Positions 22,376-30,532 of a DNA stretch of 32,007 bases are shown piece after piece. The stretch covers positions 1-32,007 of the forward strand of contig JBDREA010000107.1 of the NCBI GenBank assembly GCA_043820265.1, in the 5' to 3' direction. The stretch's first letter is position 1, and every line of letters starts with the position of its first letter. The notes beneath the pieces are model-generated. The model was not told where the DNA came from, did no database searches, and saw only the letters and a list, made by a program, of their open reading frames with translations. The DNA comes from JBDREA01 sp043820265 (GTDB taxonomy: Archaea; Altiarchaeota; Altiarchaeia; IMC4; JBDREA01). The translations under genes and the position numbers were made by a program.

Positions 22376-23548
22376 CTATCCTGCGATTTTCTTGATTAAT
22401 TTTGTCAGTCCCCCGTCCACGATGTCTATCGCCTTCTCTGGGCAGAGTTCGTGGCAGCAGTAGCAGCGGATGCATCCGCTGTAATTCACAACTGCTTTTC
22501 GGTCCTTGTTTAAGGTGATAACTTTTCTGGGGCAGGCCTCGACGCAGACTCCGCAGCCCACGCACCGGGTGGGGTCGGGATACGGCTTTTGGCTAGTGAT
22601 AGGTTTTAGAAGAGGCGCTATCCTCGCCATTATTCCCTCCTTGTAGATTCCTCCATCGAATGTTTTTGGGCTCTTGAATCCTTTCTGAACAAACCCTTCG
22701 ACTCTGTCGCCCACGACCTCGATCGAAGAATAATCAGCTGGATGAAGGTTCCTCTTGAACGCAGCCGCAAGGTGCGGGATGGTCGAAGGCTCAACATCCA
22801 TTATCTTTGCCATCACCAAGTCCAAAGATATCGGATTAGGGCTGGCAAGTACAACACCAATATCTCTGAGAGTTCCGGCGTTTGGTCCGTCGCCTTCCAT
22901 CCCAACAATTCCGTCCATGATGTGGAGGTCTGCGGGCGCACAAAGGTTAAGGTCCAAAAGCATGTCTCCAAAAAGCTCAGGTCTAACAAGCGTTGAGTGG
23001 TAGCTAAATTTCTTTCGGCCGGGAATTAGACCGAAGAGATTTTTCACCGCGCCAGTAACATGCATCAATGCGTGAGTCTTCAATTTTGAAACGCTCACGA
23101 CCTTGTCGACTCTATCCAATGGCGCAATCAATTCAAATCTCTTCAGCAGATGGCCTTCGGGGAAGTCCCTAACGATTACTCTGGTGTCATAGTTTAGTTC
23201 TGCTCCCGTCTCGTCTGCGACCCGGTCAAAGCCTGCGATCTGATAAAGTTTCCTCAACGATTTCGGAGTGTATGCGTCGCCCATCCCGGCACTGTCTGCT
23301 ATCAAGACCTTACCTCCGGCTTCTTGGACGAGCTCGACTACGGCTTTTAGGACTGTTGGGTGGGTCGTGATTCCCTTTTCGGGTGCTGCCTTCATTAGGA
23401 GGTTGGGTTTGACGAGAACCCGGTCTCCTTCTTTTACAAAAGCGGAAATTCCCCCCAACAGATCAACACTACCTTTAACAACTGCCTTGACCTTCTTGTA
23501 GTCGTAGTTCCCGCATCCAATAATTGAAACCTTTTTTTCTCCCTTCAC
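22376..23548 (-). CDS. DUF362 protein with two C-terminal [4Fe-4S] motifs
   Basis: 390 residues of the DUF362 family (COG2006). Family blocks visible: GDRVLVKPNLLMKAAPEKG, ADSAGMGDAYTPKSLRKLYQ, SKLKTHALMHVTGAVKNLFG and MDGIVGMEGDGPNAGTLRDI. The C-terminus has two ferredoxin motifs, CVGCGVCVEACP and CIRCYCCHELCP, for two [4Fe-4S] clusters. Reaction unknown in the family; electron transfer is implied. The GTG start overlaps the upstream stop (GTGA), so it is translationally coupled to the COG1361 gene and is last in the TetR-headed operon. It converges with the island's last gene across 16 bp with no obvious terminator hairpin. Confidence 0.88.
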   Translation of the reverse strand: MKGEKKVSIIGCGNYDYKKVKAVVKGSVDLLGGISAFVKEGDRVLVKPNLLMKAAPEKGITTHPTVLKAVVELVQEAGGKVLIADSAGMGDAYTPKSLRKLYQIAGFDRVADETGAELNYDTRVIVRDFPEGHLLKRFELIAPLDRVDKVVSVSKLKTHALMHVTGAVKNLFGLIPGRKKFSYHSTLVRPELFGDMLLDLNLCAPADLHIMDGIVGMEGDGPNAGTLRDIGVVLASPNPISLDLVMAKIMDVEPSTIPHLAAAFKRNLHPADYSSIEVVGDRVEGFVQKGFKSPKTFDGGIYKEGIMARIAPLLKPITSQKPYPDPTRCVGCGVCVEACPRKVITLNKDRKAVVNYSGCIRCYCCHELCPEKAIDIVDGGLTKLIKKIAG

Positions 23549-25215
23549 TTCTTTTTGTCCCCTACGACTAAAACCTTCTTCTCCTTAGAACTTCTACATC
23601 GGAGATATAGTCCAATGACTATTACTAAAACTAACGCAAAAATCAGAGAGCCATATGATCCTCCCGCAGCTGCTTCCCCGACTTCGAGTTTCACCGTCTT
23701 GTCGTAGATGAGGACGTCGTTGTCTTTGGTGCAGCGGACCTGGACGGGAACGAGGTGGGGTTGGGCGGGGACATTGTCGTCAACGTCAAAGGTGATGGTG
23801 GCCACACCGGACTCTCCGCGGTCGAGGTCGCCGATGTAGGCCGACTTCTCATCGAAGCTGAAGGGCTGGTCGCTTTTTTCGAGGACGATGAGGGTGACGC
23901 TATCGCAAAGGGCCCCTGAGTTTGAGACCGTGACCTTCGCCGACCCTGTGCCCCCAGGGGCTGTTGCTTCGGTTTCGATGCCAAGGCCGAATTTCGGGTT
24001 TTCGAGTATGTCTACGACGTAGGAGACGGTGTCGTGGAAGGGCTGGCTGTTGACCTCGTAATCGAGCAGAAAAGACACGTTTGTGGCCTGCGGCTCGATG
24101 TCTTCCTCGACGTCGGCGTAAAAGGTGAATGCAGTCGAGGCACCGCCTGCGATTGTGCCCGCCTCCTTGGTCTGGACGAAGCTGCGCGCATTCTTGAATG
24201 GATAATCCGGGACAAAGGTTACCTTCACGTTCTTGACTGCTTCTGTTCCCTGGTTCTCAACGTTCCCTGAGAATTCGACGTCAGTGTCGTCGCTGTGGAT
24301 TTCTGCGGGATCGCTTTGGAAGTTTGTGATGGCGAGCTTGCGGTCGCCTGTGATGTAGAGGCCGACATAGAAGGTATTGGTGTGTTCAGTGCGGCTGTTG
24401 TCCTGGTATTCGACGGTAAGGGGAATTGTGTACGCCTTGGGGGTAATGTCTTCATCGATGTGGAATACGCCCTCTACGACTCCTTTCTGCCCCGCCTTGA
24501 TATCGTCTATTCGTTTCTTGGTGGTGCCCAGTACGTTGAATTCCTGATATAGCTCGACGTTGGCTGCCGTGTTAGTGACTGAGCCGTCGAGTGGCATGCC
24601 GAGGTATGCCTCTATCTCGGTGGCGTCGCTTTCACCTGTGTTTTCGAAGGTCACCCTAAACAGGACGTTGTCTCCCGGCCGAAGTTCGGTTCGGTCGGAA
24701 AAAAAGTCGTCTAGTTCCAAAAGGCTTCCCGCGGTGACTTCGACTGGGATAAGCCATTTGCTTGTAACCTCCTCTGTTACCAACGCCAACCTTTCATTGT
24801 ACCGGCTTTCATCGTACTGGACATTTAATGTAAGGTAATGAGTGCTAACAGGCGCATTTTTGCCAACTCGGATACGGCCTGCGAATCTTGAACTTGTTCC
24901 TGGATTTATCGTGCCAAGAACCCAAGATCCTCCTGACTCTACGTCACTTCGGACGTTTGAGCTGCTTTTGACGATGAGGTCATCAGATGTGAAGACACTG
25001 ACCAAAACCTCACGTGCGGGAAGTCCTCCCGTGTTCTTCACCACAAAATAGATTGTTTCTTCATCTCCTGGCTCAAGGCCCGTGGGTACCTGGGTCTGGT
25101 CGTAGTCGACGACGAGGGCGGTGGGCGTCGCTGTCTGGGCGGTAACGTAACTTATCGCGCAAAGCAAAAATAAAATAGTCACTCCAATTTTTTTCTTATT
25201 TACAGGTGCATTCAT
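23545..25215 (-). CDS. COG1361-type secreted, membrane-anchored protein (S-layer/CARDB-like repeats)
   Basis: 556 residues. A signal peptide-like N-terminus (KKIGVTILFLLCAISYVTAQ) is followed by about four immunoglobulin-like beta repeats typical of COG1361/CARDB/NEW3 domains (for example VVKNTGGLPAREVLVSVF, ENTGESDATEIEAYLG, VENQGTEAVKNVKVTFVP, VSNSGALCDSVTLIVLE). A single C-terminal membrane helix (SLIFALVLVIVIGLYLRC) and a basic cytosolic tail close it. It would face the cell surface. COG1361 proteins commonly neighbour archaeal MMPL/RND exporters and may act as their external partner. Its start overlaps the second RND gene by 20 nt. The coding sequence is visibly richer in GC than the island. 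Confidence 0.8.
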   Translation of the reverse strand: MNAPVNKKKIGVTILFLLCAISYVTAQTATPTALVVDYDQTQVPTGLEPGDEETIYFVVKNTGGLPAREVLVSVFTSDDLIVKSSSNVRSDVESGGSWVLGTINPGTSSRFAGRIRVGKNAPVSTHYLTLNVQYDESRYNERLALVTEEVTSKWLIPVEVTAGSLLELDDFFSDRTELRPGDNVLFRVTFENTGESDATEIEAYLGMPLDGSVTNTAANVELYQEFNVLGTTKKRIDDIKAGQKGVVEGVFHIDEDITPKAYTIPLTVEYQDNSRTEHTNTFYVGLYITGDRKLAITNFQSDPAEIHSDDTDVEFSGNVENQGTEAVKNVKVTFVPDYPFKNARSFVQTKEAGTIAGGASTAFTFYADVEEDIEPQATNVSFLLDYEVNSQPFHDTVSYVVDILENPKFGLGIETEATAPGGTGSAKVTVSNSGALCDSVTLIVLEKSDQPFSFDEKSAYIGDLDRGESGVATITFDVDDNVPAQPHLVPVQVRCTKDNDVLIYDKTVKLEVGEAAAGGSYGSLIFALVLVIVIGLYLRCRSSKEKKVLVVGDKKK

Positions 25216-26410
25216 CTTTTATTCCTCCATTTAGCTTTTTCTTGGTTAAATATTTCTCGTTGATTATGAGGACTGCAGGAATGGCTGTGACGGCAGCCAT
25301 CATGCAGGCGGCGACGCCGAGGCTCATGATGGTTGCCATTTCGGCGAGGAAGGTGAGCTTGCCCATGCTCATGGCGCGAAATCCGATGAGGGCGGCGATC
25401 GTGGTCGTCGACATGGGGAAGACGACGCCGTCGAAAGTCTCGATGAGGGCGCGTTCAGGGCTTCCCCATGCCTTGAGTTCTTGTCGGAAGCGGCTGACGG
25501 TCTGGATGCCGAAGTCGATGCCGATGCCCATGATCATTGAGGAGGCGCCGGATGTCATCGAGGTGAGGTTGAATCCGGCGAGGTAGACGAGGCCGAAGCT
25601 CCAGATGGTTCCGAAGATGATGGTGAAAAGCGGGAGTATTCCGTAACGAATGGACCCCATGACGACAACGACTACGATGAGTATTCCTATGAGGCTTATC
25701 TGGCTGGTCTTGGCCATGGAGGCGCCGATTTGGGAGCTGACTTCGATGTTGCTGGGGAGTTCTCCCGACATGAAGGTGCGGGTGCCTGGTGGTGGGTCTG
25801 TCTCCTCGAGAATTTGTTTAAATGTGTTGTAGACCCTCTCGTTGTCGTCTTCGGGAAATGATTCGAGGTCGGCTCTGATGGTGAGGAGGCTTCGGTCTAG
25901 GCTGACGTATTGGGCGAGGGTTGGATTGCTTTCGATGAGTTCGCTTGCGCGGTCGAGTGACTTTGGGGAGGTCCCACCATTGCCCGCACGCAGAAGGCTT
26001 GCGGCGCTCGTCACCGAGCGGACTTCCTTGACGGTGGCGATCTTTCGGTGTATGAGCCAAGTGTATTCGAGGACTCGTGGGTCGAGGACGTTGACTACCT
26101 CATTTGAACCGGGTGTTGTGGGTTCGGTTTCGACTGCGAAGGTAAGGGTCGATAGCCCCGAGAATTCATCACCGATTTTTTTGAGGACGGCAACGGAGGG
26201 TTCACCTTCTGGCAGCATGTCGCGGTTGCTGGTGTTGACGATTTTTAAAAGGCTCTGCAGGTAGATGGCGCCTATGGTGATGGCGAGGACGAAGGCGAGC
26301 ATTAGGAAGGGGTGGCAGGCGATGAAGTGGGCGTAACTCCGCACGGCTCGCGAGAAGAGGCTGTTGTTCGTCCCGTTCGGAGGACACCTATTACTTGTTG
26401 TTGAGGGCAT
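25196..26410 (-). CDS. RND/MMPL exporter, second half
   Basis: 404 residues resembling one half of an HAE3/MMPL-type RND transporter. A first membrane helix (PFLMLAFVLAITIGAIYLQS) is followed by a ~180-residue external porter domain, then five helices near the C-terminus, including the family segment MIMGIGIDFGIQTVSRFRQE and the TIAALIGFRAMSM helix. Whole RND proteins of this class usually carry both halves in one chain with 12 helices; here each half is a gene. The ATG at 26410 overlaps the upstream stop by 20 nt; an in-frame GTG at 26344 is an alternative that removes a hydrophilic leader. Export of lipid or hydrophobic compounds is the family role. Confidence 0.82.
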   Translation of the reverse strand: MPSTTSNRCPPNGTNNSLFSRAVRSYAHFIACHPFLMLAFVLAITIGAIYLQSLLKIVNTSNRDMLPEGEPSVAVLKKIGDEFSGLSTLTFAVETEPTTPGSNEVVNVLDPRVLEYTWLIHRKIATVKEVRSVTSAASLLRAGNGGTSPKSLDRASELIESNPTLAQYVSLDRSLLTIRADLESFPEDDNERVYNTFKQILEETDPPPGTRTFMSGELPSNIEVSSQIGASMAKTSQISLIGILIVVVVVMGSIRYGILPLFTIIFGTIWSFGLVYLAGFNLTSMTSGASSMIMGIGIDFGIQTVSRFRQELKAWGSPERALIETFDGVVFPMSTTTIAALIGFRAMSMGKLTFLAEMATIMSLGVAACMMAAVTAIPAVLIINEKYLTKKKLNGGIKDECTCK

Positions 26411-27533
26411 TTGTTATATCTCCTAATCCTCGAAGCCGTCCTTCGAGGATGATGAATGCAGGGTTGATGAAGACGGCGGCGACAAGGCAGCTTGCGATTC
26501 CTGCTGCGAGGGTGATGCCGAGGTTTTGCATCATAGGCATGAATGATGTGGTGAGTGCGAGAAAACCGACGATTGTGGTGGTACCCGAGCCGAGGATGGC
26601 TGTGCCGACGGCGGGGACAGCGGTGATTATGGCTTCTTTTTGGCTGCCGCCCCCTTCGAGGATTTCCATGTAGCGTTGGACTAAAAAGATGCCGTATTCG
26701 ACTCCTAGTCCGAGGATCATGGCGCCGACGCCGACGGTAGCGACTGACAGGGGCCTGCCTGCATGGCCAAGGTAGCCGAGCGTCCAGGTGAGGCCGAATA
26801 GGAGGGGGATGAAGACGAGGATTCCTTTTCGTATGCTTCGCTGAAGGATGATTAGAAGGCCGAGGATGATGAGGGCTGCAAGCGAAACGGTGTAGACGGC
26901 GTCTTCCCACATGATGCGTAGGATCATCTGTATCATGGGGATTTCACCTGTGATGGTGGTGGTGACTCCAGGAGGTTTTGAGACTCCGGCGAGTGTGTCT
27001 TCGAGCATCGAGATCAGTGCTTTTCCTTCGGATTCGCCTGTGCCGGCGTTGGTGTAGACGTAGGCGAGTGTGAGTGAGTAGTCTTTGTTGAAGAGTCCGT
27101 CTGCGCCGGGGATGGTTGCGAGGACGGTCTTGACGCCATCGAGGGTCTTTGGGACGCCGTTTGCGAAGTAGGCGCCTGGGGAGAAGACGCGGTCGACGGT
27201 TGGTTCGGCGACGAGGCTGTCTTGGAGCTTTACGAACATCTCCATGATGCGGGGGTCGCGGATGTCGGTGGGCCGGTTGGCGAGGTCGATTCCCTCTTCG
27301 AGTTCGACGACGATGAGGAGGAGGCTTCCGCCGCCGAATTTGCCGTTGATTTTTGCCTCGTTTTTGAATGGGTCAAGGTCTGTGGGCATCTCCTTCATGA
27401 TGTCGCCTTGCATGGAAATCTTTCCTGCGCCCACTGCCATGTATCCGGTGAATAGCAGGGCGACTAAGACGATGGCCAGGTGGTGGTGGTATTGGAATAG
27501 TGCCACTTGTCGCATGAAGTCTTCGGCGCTCAT
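26391..27533 (-). CDS. RND/MMPL exporter, first half
   Basis: 380 residues with the same layout as its downstream neighbour: one N-terminal membrane helix (HLAIVLVALLFTGYMAVGAG), an external domain to about residue 210, and five C-terminal helices. The conserved RND segment reads MILGLGVEYGIFLVQRYMEI, with an acidic residue where proton relay residues sit in the family. It begins 7 bp after the TetR gene. The two half-genes presumably form a heterodimer equal to a normal transporter. The window shows no sign of a frameshift joining them: the second half has its own start and N-terminal hydrophilic leader. Confidence 0.84.
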   Translation of the reverse strand: MSAEDFMRQVALFQYHHHLAIVLVALLFTGYMAVGAGKISMQGDIMKEMPTDLDPFKNEAKINGKFGGGSLLLIVVELEEGIDLANRPTDIRDPRIMEMFVKLQDSLVAEPTVDRVFSPGAYFANGVPKTLDGVKTVLATIPGADGLFNKDYSLTLAYVYTNAGTGESEGKALISMLEDTLAGVSKPPGVTTTITGEIPMIQMILRIMWEDAVYTVSLAALIILGLLIILQRSIRKGILVFIPLLFGLTWTLGYLGHAGRPLSVATVGVGAMILGLGVEYGIFLVQRYMEILEGGGSQKEAIITAVPAVGTAILGSGTTTIVGFLALTTSFMPMMQNLGITLAAGIASCLVAAVFINPAFIILEGRLRGLGDITNALNNK

Positions 27534-27540
27534 TTTTCTT

Positions 27541-28203
27541 TTATTGTGCTTTTAGTCCTGCCCAAAGTAGGCTTAGGTGTTTTTTGTAGAGAGTTGATAG
27601 GTTTTTCCCTTTGGCTACGGGGAAGGTGAGTAGGAGGCCTAAAAACATTGTGGATAATACGTTTAGGACGAGTTCTTGGTTTGTTTCTTTTGGGAGTTCC
27701 CCTTTTTTTACGGCATTTTTCAGGTATGGTTGGAATATGTCGGAGATCTCTCTGAAGGATTCATCTTTAATTCCCTTTTCATTCGGAAATGCGTATTCTA
27801 GTTCGGCTTGTGTTAGGGAGCCAAAGCATGGGGGTTCTTCTCCTCCGGATATTTTCACAATTATTTCTTTTACTAGGATGGGATTTTCTTGCATTCGTTT
27901 TGCGTTGTAGGTGAAAAAGGTTTCTATTGCTTGCAGTCCGGAGTCTTTGCCGCATTTGTTTTTTAGGTTGTGTATAATTTCCACACTCCATAGTTTGAGG
28001 TAGAAGATGAGGAGGTCTTGTTTGGTTGGGTAATAGTTGTAGAAGGTTACTTCGGAGACTGGAACTTCATCGCAGATCTCTTTAACTGATATGTGGTCAA
28101 GTGGTTTTTCTTTTAATTTTTCGATTGCAATTTTTAAGAGGGTGAGCTTTGTCTGGGCCTGTTTTCGCTCCCTGAGGCTTGGTTTATCGTTATTTTTTGG
28201 CAT
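27541..28203 (-). CDS. TetR/AcrR family transcriptional regulator
   Basis: 220 residues. The N-terminal HTH is clear (LLKIAIEKLKEKPLDHISVK, then EICDEVPVSEVTFYNYYPTK and QDLLIFYLKLW, ~residues 20-70). The C-terminal half is the variable ligand-binding helical domain. TetR proteins are usually ligand-released repressors of transporters, and this one heads the exporter operon at a 7-bp distance, so autoregulation together with the exporter genes is the likely mode. The ATG at 28203 has GGTGA 5 nt upstream. Two direct repeats in the promoter just upstream are candidate operators. Confidence 0.9.
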   Translation of the reverse strand: MPKNNDKPSLRERKQAQTKLTLLKIAIEKLKEKPLDHISVKEICDEVPVSEVTFYNYYPTKQDLLIFYLKLWSVEIIHNLKNKCGKDSGLQAIETFFTYNAKRMQENPILVKEIIVKISGGEEPPCFGSLTQAELEYAFPNEKGIKDESFREISDIFQPYLKNAVKKGELPKETNQELVLNVLSTMFLGLLLTFPVAKGKNLSTLYKKHLSLLWAGLKAQ

Positions 28204-28224
28204 GTCTTCACCAATTCTTTATCG

Positions 28225-28260
28225 AACTAAAATATTTAAGTCAACTAAAATATTTTAATA
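28225..28260 (-). promoter_or_regulatory. Promoter and candidate operator of the TetR-exporter operon
   Basis: Plus-strand AACTAAAATATTT occurs twice, at 28225-28237 and 28243-28255, an 18-bp period. Each contains the self-complementary AAATATTT core, and the AT-rich block also supplies a TATA-like box for the minus-strand gene starting at 28203. Repeats overlapping the promoter of a TetR gene suggest repressor binding sites. Confidence 0.5.
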
Positions 28261-28295
28261 AGAAGTGCTTTCTAGCATAAAAACCACACAGTTAC

Positions 28296-28346
28296 TGAAA
28301 AGAAAGAAAAAAAGAGAAACAAGGCAGTGTCGAATTTAACACTGCC
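28296..28346 (-). terminator. Hairpin + T-tract terminator of the thioredoxin-fold gene
   Basis: GGCAGTGT (28323-28330) and ACACTGCC (28339-28346) form a perfect 8-bp stem with an 8-nt loop. On the minus strand it is followed by a pyrimidine-rich run with several T stretches (28296-28322). The TAA stop of the gene (28336-28338) lies within the loop. It resembles a bacterial intrinsic terminator. Confidence 0.6.
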
Positions 28347-30183
28347 CTTCTACAGCTGCTCCTGCGGCGTCCTGCACTGTGGCACACTCGGCTGGCGGAT
28401 CATCAAAGGCTTCGCACAATGCTGTCTGGTAAGCAGCGGGTGTACGGCCTCCCTCGTAGCTTTCCCCATCTATGAAGATGGAGGGGGATCCTCTAACTCC
28501 AAGCAAGGTGTTCAATTCGAGCTCTTCAGCTACCAGAGCTTCTCCTTCGTCTGCCTCACAACTCTTGATCTTTGCCGTGTCCAGTCCAAGGCCTTCTGAA
28601 ACTGCCACCCAGCATTCATCGGCATTTCCGCTGTTACACTTCTTATTCATCTCCAAGACGAACTCGAAGTACTCATCCATTCCAATGTACTTGGCGACAC
28701 AGAGCTCTCTTATACCCTGATTGAGTTCTTGTATACCGTGCATGCTGCAGTACTTGCTCTCATCGTCTAAGCAATAACTTGGTCCTCCTCCTTGGTAGTT
28801 GGAGTAGATTACGTATCTGGGATTGAAGTCTGCCTTATCCTTTAGAACCTGATAGACCGGTTCGATTCCCTCTTCGGCCTGGTTTCCATACGGGCAGTAA
28901 CTCATAACAAAGAAGTCGATCTGCGGTCGATTATCATCTGATTTAGCTCCTAATGCCTCCATCCCCTTTTTCTGTTTTTCAGCTTCCTCTTTTTCAAAGG
29001 CGATCCTTGCTTGTTCGTCGATGAAATAGGTTGCACCAGTGACCTCCTCTGAGAGCTTGTAATATGATCCAACTTTTACAAAAGCCGAGCTGATCTGCGG
29101 ATTCTTCCAGGCTTCAGCTGATTCGACCTTTGAGGGGAAGACATATGTTGGGGCTCTAGTGGCACCAACCTCCTTAACCAAAGCTTTTCCTTCCTCTGTT
29201 TTTACATCAACCTTTTTTGCTTGTGCTCCGGGGAAAAGATTTTGAAATGTTAGTTCCAAACGGGAAGAATCACATGTCGTGCAGTCGTCATCGTTTAAGA
29301 TGATGTACTCCAAATCGACTTTTGGTAGAGTCGTAGGAGTGTTTTGGGGTGTGGTAGTGACCTCTTGTGGTTGACCGCTATCTCCTGCTAATGCTTGGTC
29401 GATGGCAGTCTTGAAGTTCTCAAACGGCTGGGCTCCAACAACAAGTTTTCCGTTGATCAAAAAGGAGGGTGTACCTTGTACTCCTGCTTGAGTTCCATCG
29501 GCCATGTCCTTTTTCACTGCCTGTTCGTGTTTACCGGAATCAAGGCAGCTTGTGAAGGTCCTCATGTCTAAGCCCAAGTCTTGGGCGTATTTTTTCAGGT
29601 TGTCTACATCAAGCGATCCTTGATTTTCAAAAAGCTTGTCGTGGTATTGCCAGAACTTTCCCTGGTCGTTTGCGCATTCTGTCGCTTCCGCGGCTTTTTG
29701 CGCATTTTCGTGGAATCCAAGCGGGAAATGCTTGAATGCGAGCCTGACTTTACCTGTGTCGATGTACTGCTTTTTTATCTCAGCGTAAGCTCCTGTTATG
29801 AATCGGCTGCAGTAGGGGCATTGGAAGTCGCTGTATTCTATTATTGTGACCGGTGCATCTGAGTTGCCGATTGTTGGGTTGTCTCCAACATCGATTTTAT
29901 TAGCTTGAGATACAGTTGTGGGCTGAGGAGTTCCCTGGATAGTGGTGGTCGGTGTCTGAGTCTGTGAACCGGTTGGCTGTGAGAACTGAAATCCATTGGT
30001 AAAAATGGAAGCTATAAGCAGTATGCCCAATATGAATGTCGCTATCTTCCAGATGTTTTCGCTGTCAACCGAAACGATTATCTCGTCATCTTCGTCGACG
30101 GGTTGCCCATCTTCGATTATCTTTTCTTCTTTTTTCTTTTTCACTGCCTTCTTTTTTGTCTCTTTCTTCTCAGCCACATTCAT
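28336..30183 (-). CDS. Membrane-anchored protein with three thioredoxin-like domains (DsbA/Thioredoxin_4 type)
   Basis: 615 residues. A Lys-rich cytosolic N-terminus and acidic stretch precede one membrane helix (~44-62, IWKIATFILGILLIASIF), then a Thr/Gln/Pro linker. Domain 1 (~100-265) is a DsbA/Thioredoxin_4 fold with C122-P-Y-C125 and the cis-Pro segment GVQGTPSFLING. Domain 2 (~290-385) has C301-T-T-C304 followed by a GATRAPTYVF cis-Pro segment. Domain 3 (~420-600) has a C430-P-Y-G site with one cysteine, GVRGSPSIFIDG and eight or so further cysteines. This should act outside the membrane in disulfide formation or exchange. A TATA box is at 30229-30236. Three stacked redox domains in one chain are unusual; partners unknown. 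Confidence 0.83.
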   Translation of the reverse strand: MNVAEKKETKKKAVKKKKEEKIIEDGQPVDEDDEIIVSVDSENIWKIATFILGILLIASIFTNGFQFSQPTGSQTQTPTTTIQGTPQPTTVSQANKIDVGDNPTIGNSDAPVTIIEYSDFQCPYCSRFITGAYAEIKKQYIDTGKVRLAFKHFPLGFHENAQKAAEATECANDQGKFWQYHDKLFENQGSLDVDNLKKYAQDLGLDMRTFTSCLDSGKHEQAVKKDMADGTQAGVQGTPSFLINGKLVVGAQPFENFKTAIDQALAGDSGQPQEVTTTPQNTPTTLPKVDLEYIILNDDDCTTCDSSRLELTFQNLFPGAQAKKVDVKTEEGKALVKEVGATRAPTYVFPSKVESAEAWKNPQISSAFVKVGSYYKLSEEVTGATYFIDEQARIAFEKEEAEKQKKGMEALGAKSDDNRPQIDFFVMSYCPYGNQAEEGIEPVYQVLKDKADFNPRYVIYSNYQGGGPSYCLDDESKYCSMHGIQELNQGIRELCVAKYIGMDEYFEFVLEMNKKCNSGNADECWVAVSEGLGLDTAKIKSCEADEGEALVAEELELNTLLGVRGSPSIFIDGESYEGGRTPAAYQTALCEAFDDPPAECATVQDAAGAAVEGQC

Positions 30184-30228
30184 TACCCTGAAATCTTAAA
30201 AACTTCTCTCATAATAATAGAGGAAATC

Positions 30229-30236
30229 CTTTATAT
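30229..30236 (-). promoter_or_regulatory. TATA box of the thioredoxin-fold gene
   Basis: Minus-strand ATATAAAG, ~46 bp before the ATG at 30183, implying a ~20-nt leader. AGGGT just before the ATG is a weak ribosome binding site. It is a normal archaeal promoter, in contrast to the island genes. Confidence 0.5.
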
Positions 30237-30335
30237 GCATTAAGGTTTCTATTCGGTTAAGCTTTTATCGCTATTTTTTAGTGATTATTTTATTGAACTT
30301 AGGCCTATCAACATACAAAAACTACTTACTTAGGT

Positions 30336-30488
30336 TTATCCTGCAGCGGATCTCTTCTTCTTTTTGCGCCTTATTGTGTCTGTTTTACCGCATTTTCGGC
30401 AGATAGTCACTCCAAGGGAATTTTTTGCGTTGCAGTATCTGCAGACTCCTTTGAAAAGCCGTGCTTCTGCTTCTTTGAATCTTGCCAT
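30336..30488 (-). CDS. rpl40e: Large-subunit ribosomal protein L40e
   Basis: A 50-residue protein starting MARFKEAEARLFKGVCRYCN. Two CxxC pairs (C16/C19 and C30/C33) form the zinc ribbon, and the tail is a run of Lys/Arg (RRKKKKRSAAG). The MARF-EAEARLF opening and cysteine spacing are those of archaeal L40e, a component of the 50S subunit, and this is strong evidence that the DNA is archaeal. It is divergent from the lipoprotein gene across 44 bp. Confidence 0.9.
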   Translation of the reverse strand: MARFKEAEARLFKGVCRYCNAKNSLGVTICRKCGKTDTIRRKKKKRSAAG

Positions 30489-30532
30489 CTTTAATCAGAA
30501 AAGGAATATTATTACGGAGGGTTGATTTATAA

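Noticed and set aside
23691..27555. Many open frames on the plus strand opposite the exporter operon
   Set aside because: They result from high GC content in the real minus-strand genes; their compositions are low-complexity and not protein-like.
30184..30335. Possible tRNA or small RNA between L40e and the thioredoxin-fold gene
   Set aside because: No cloverleaf, T-loop or anticodon arm could be drawn; the only signal is the TATA box of the downstream gene.
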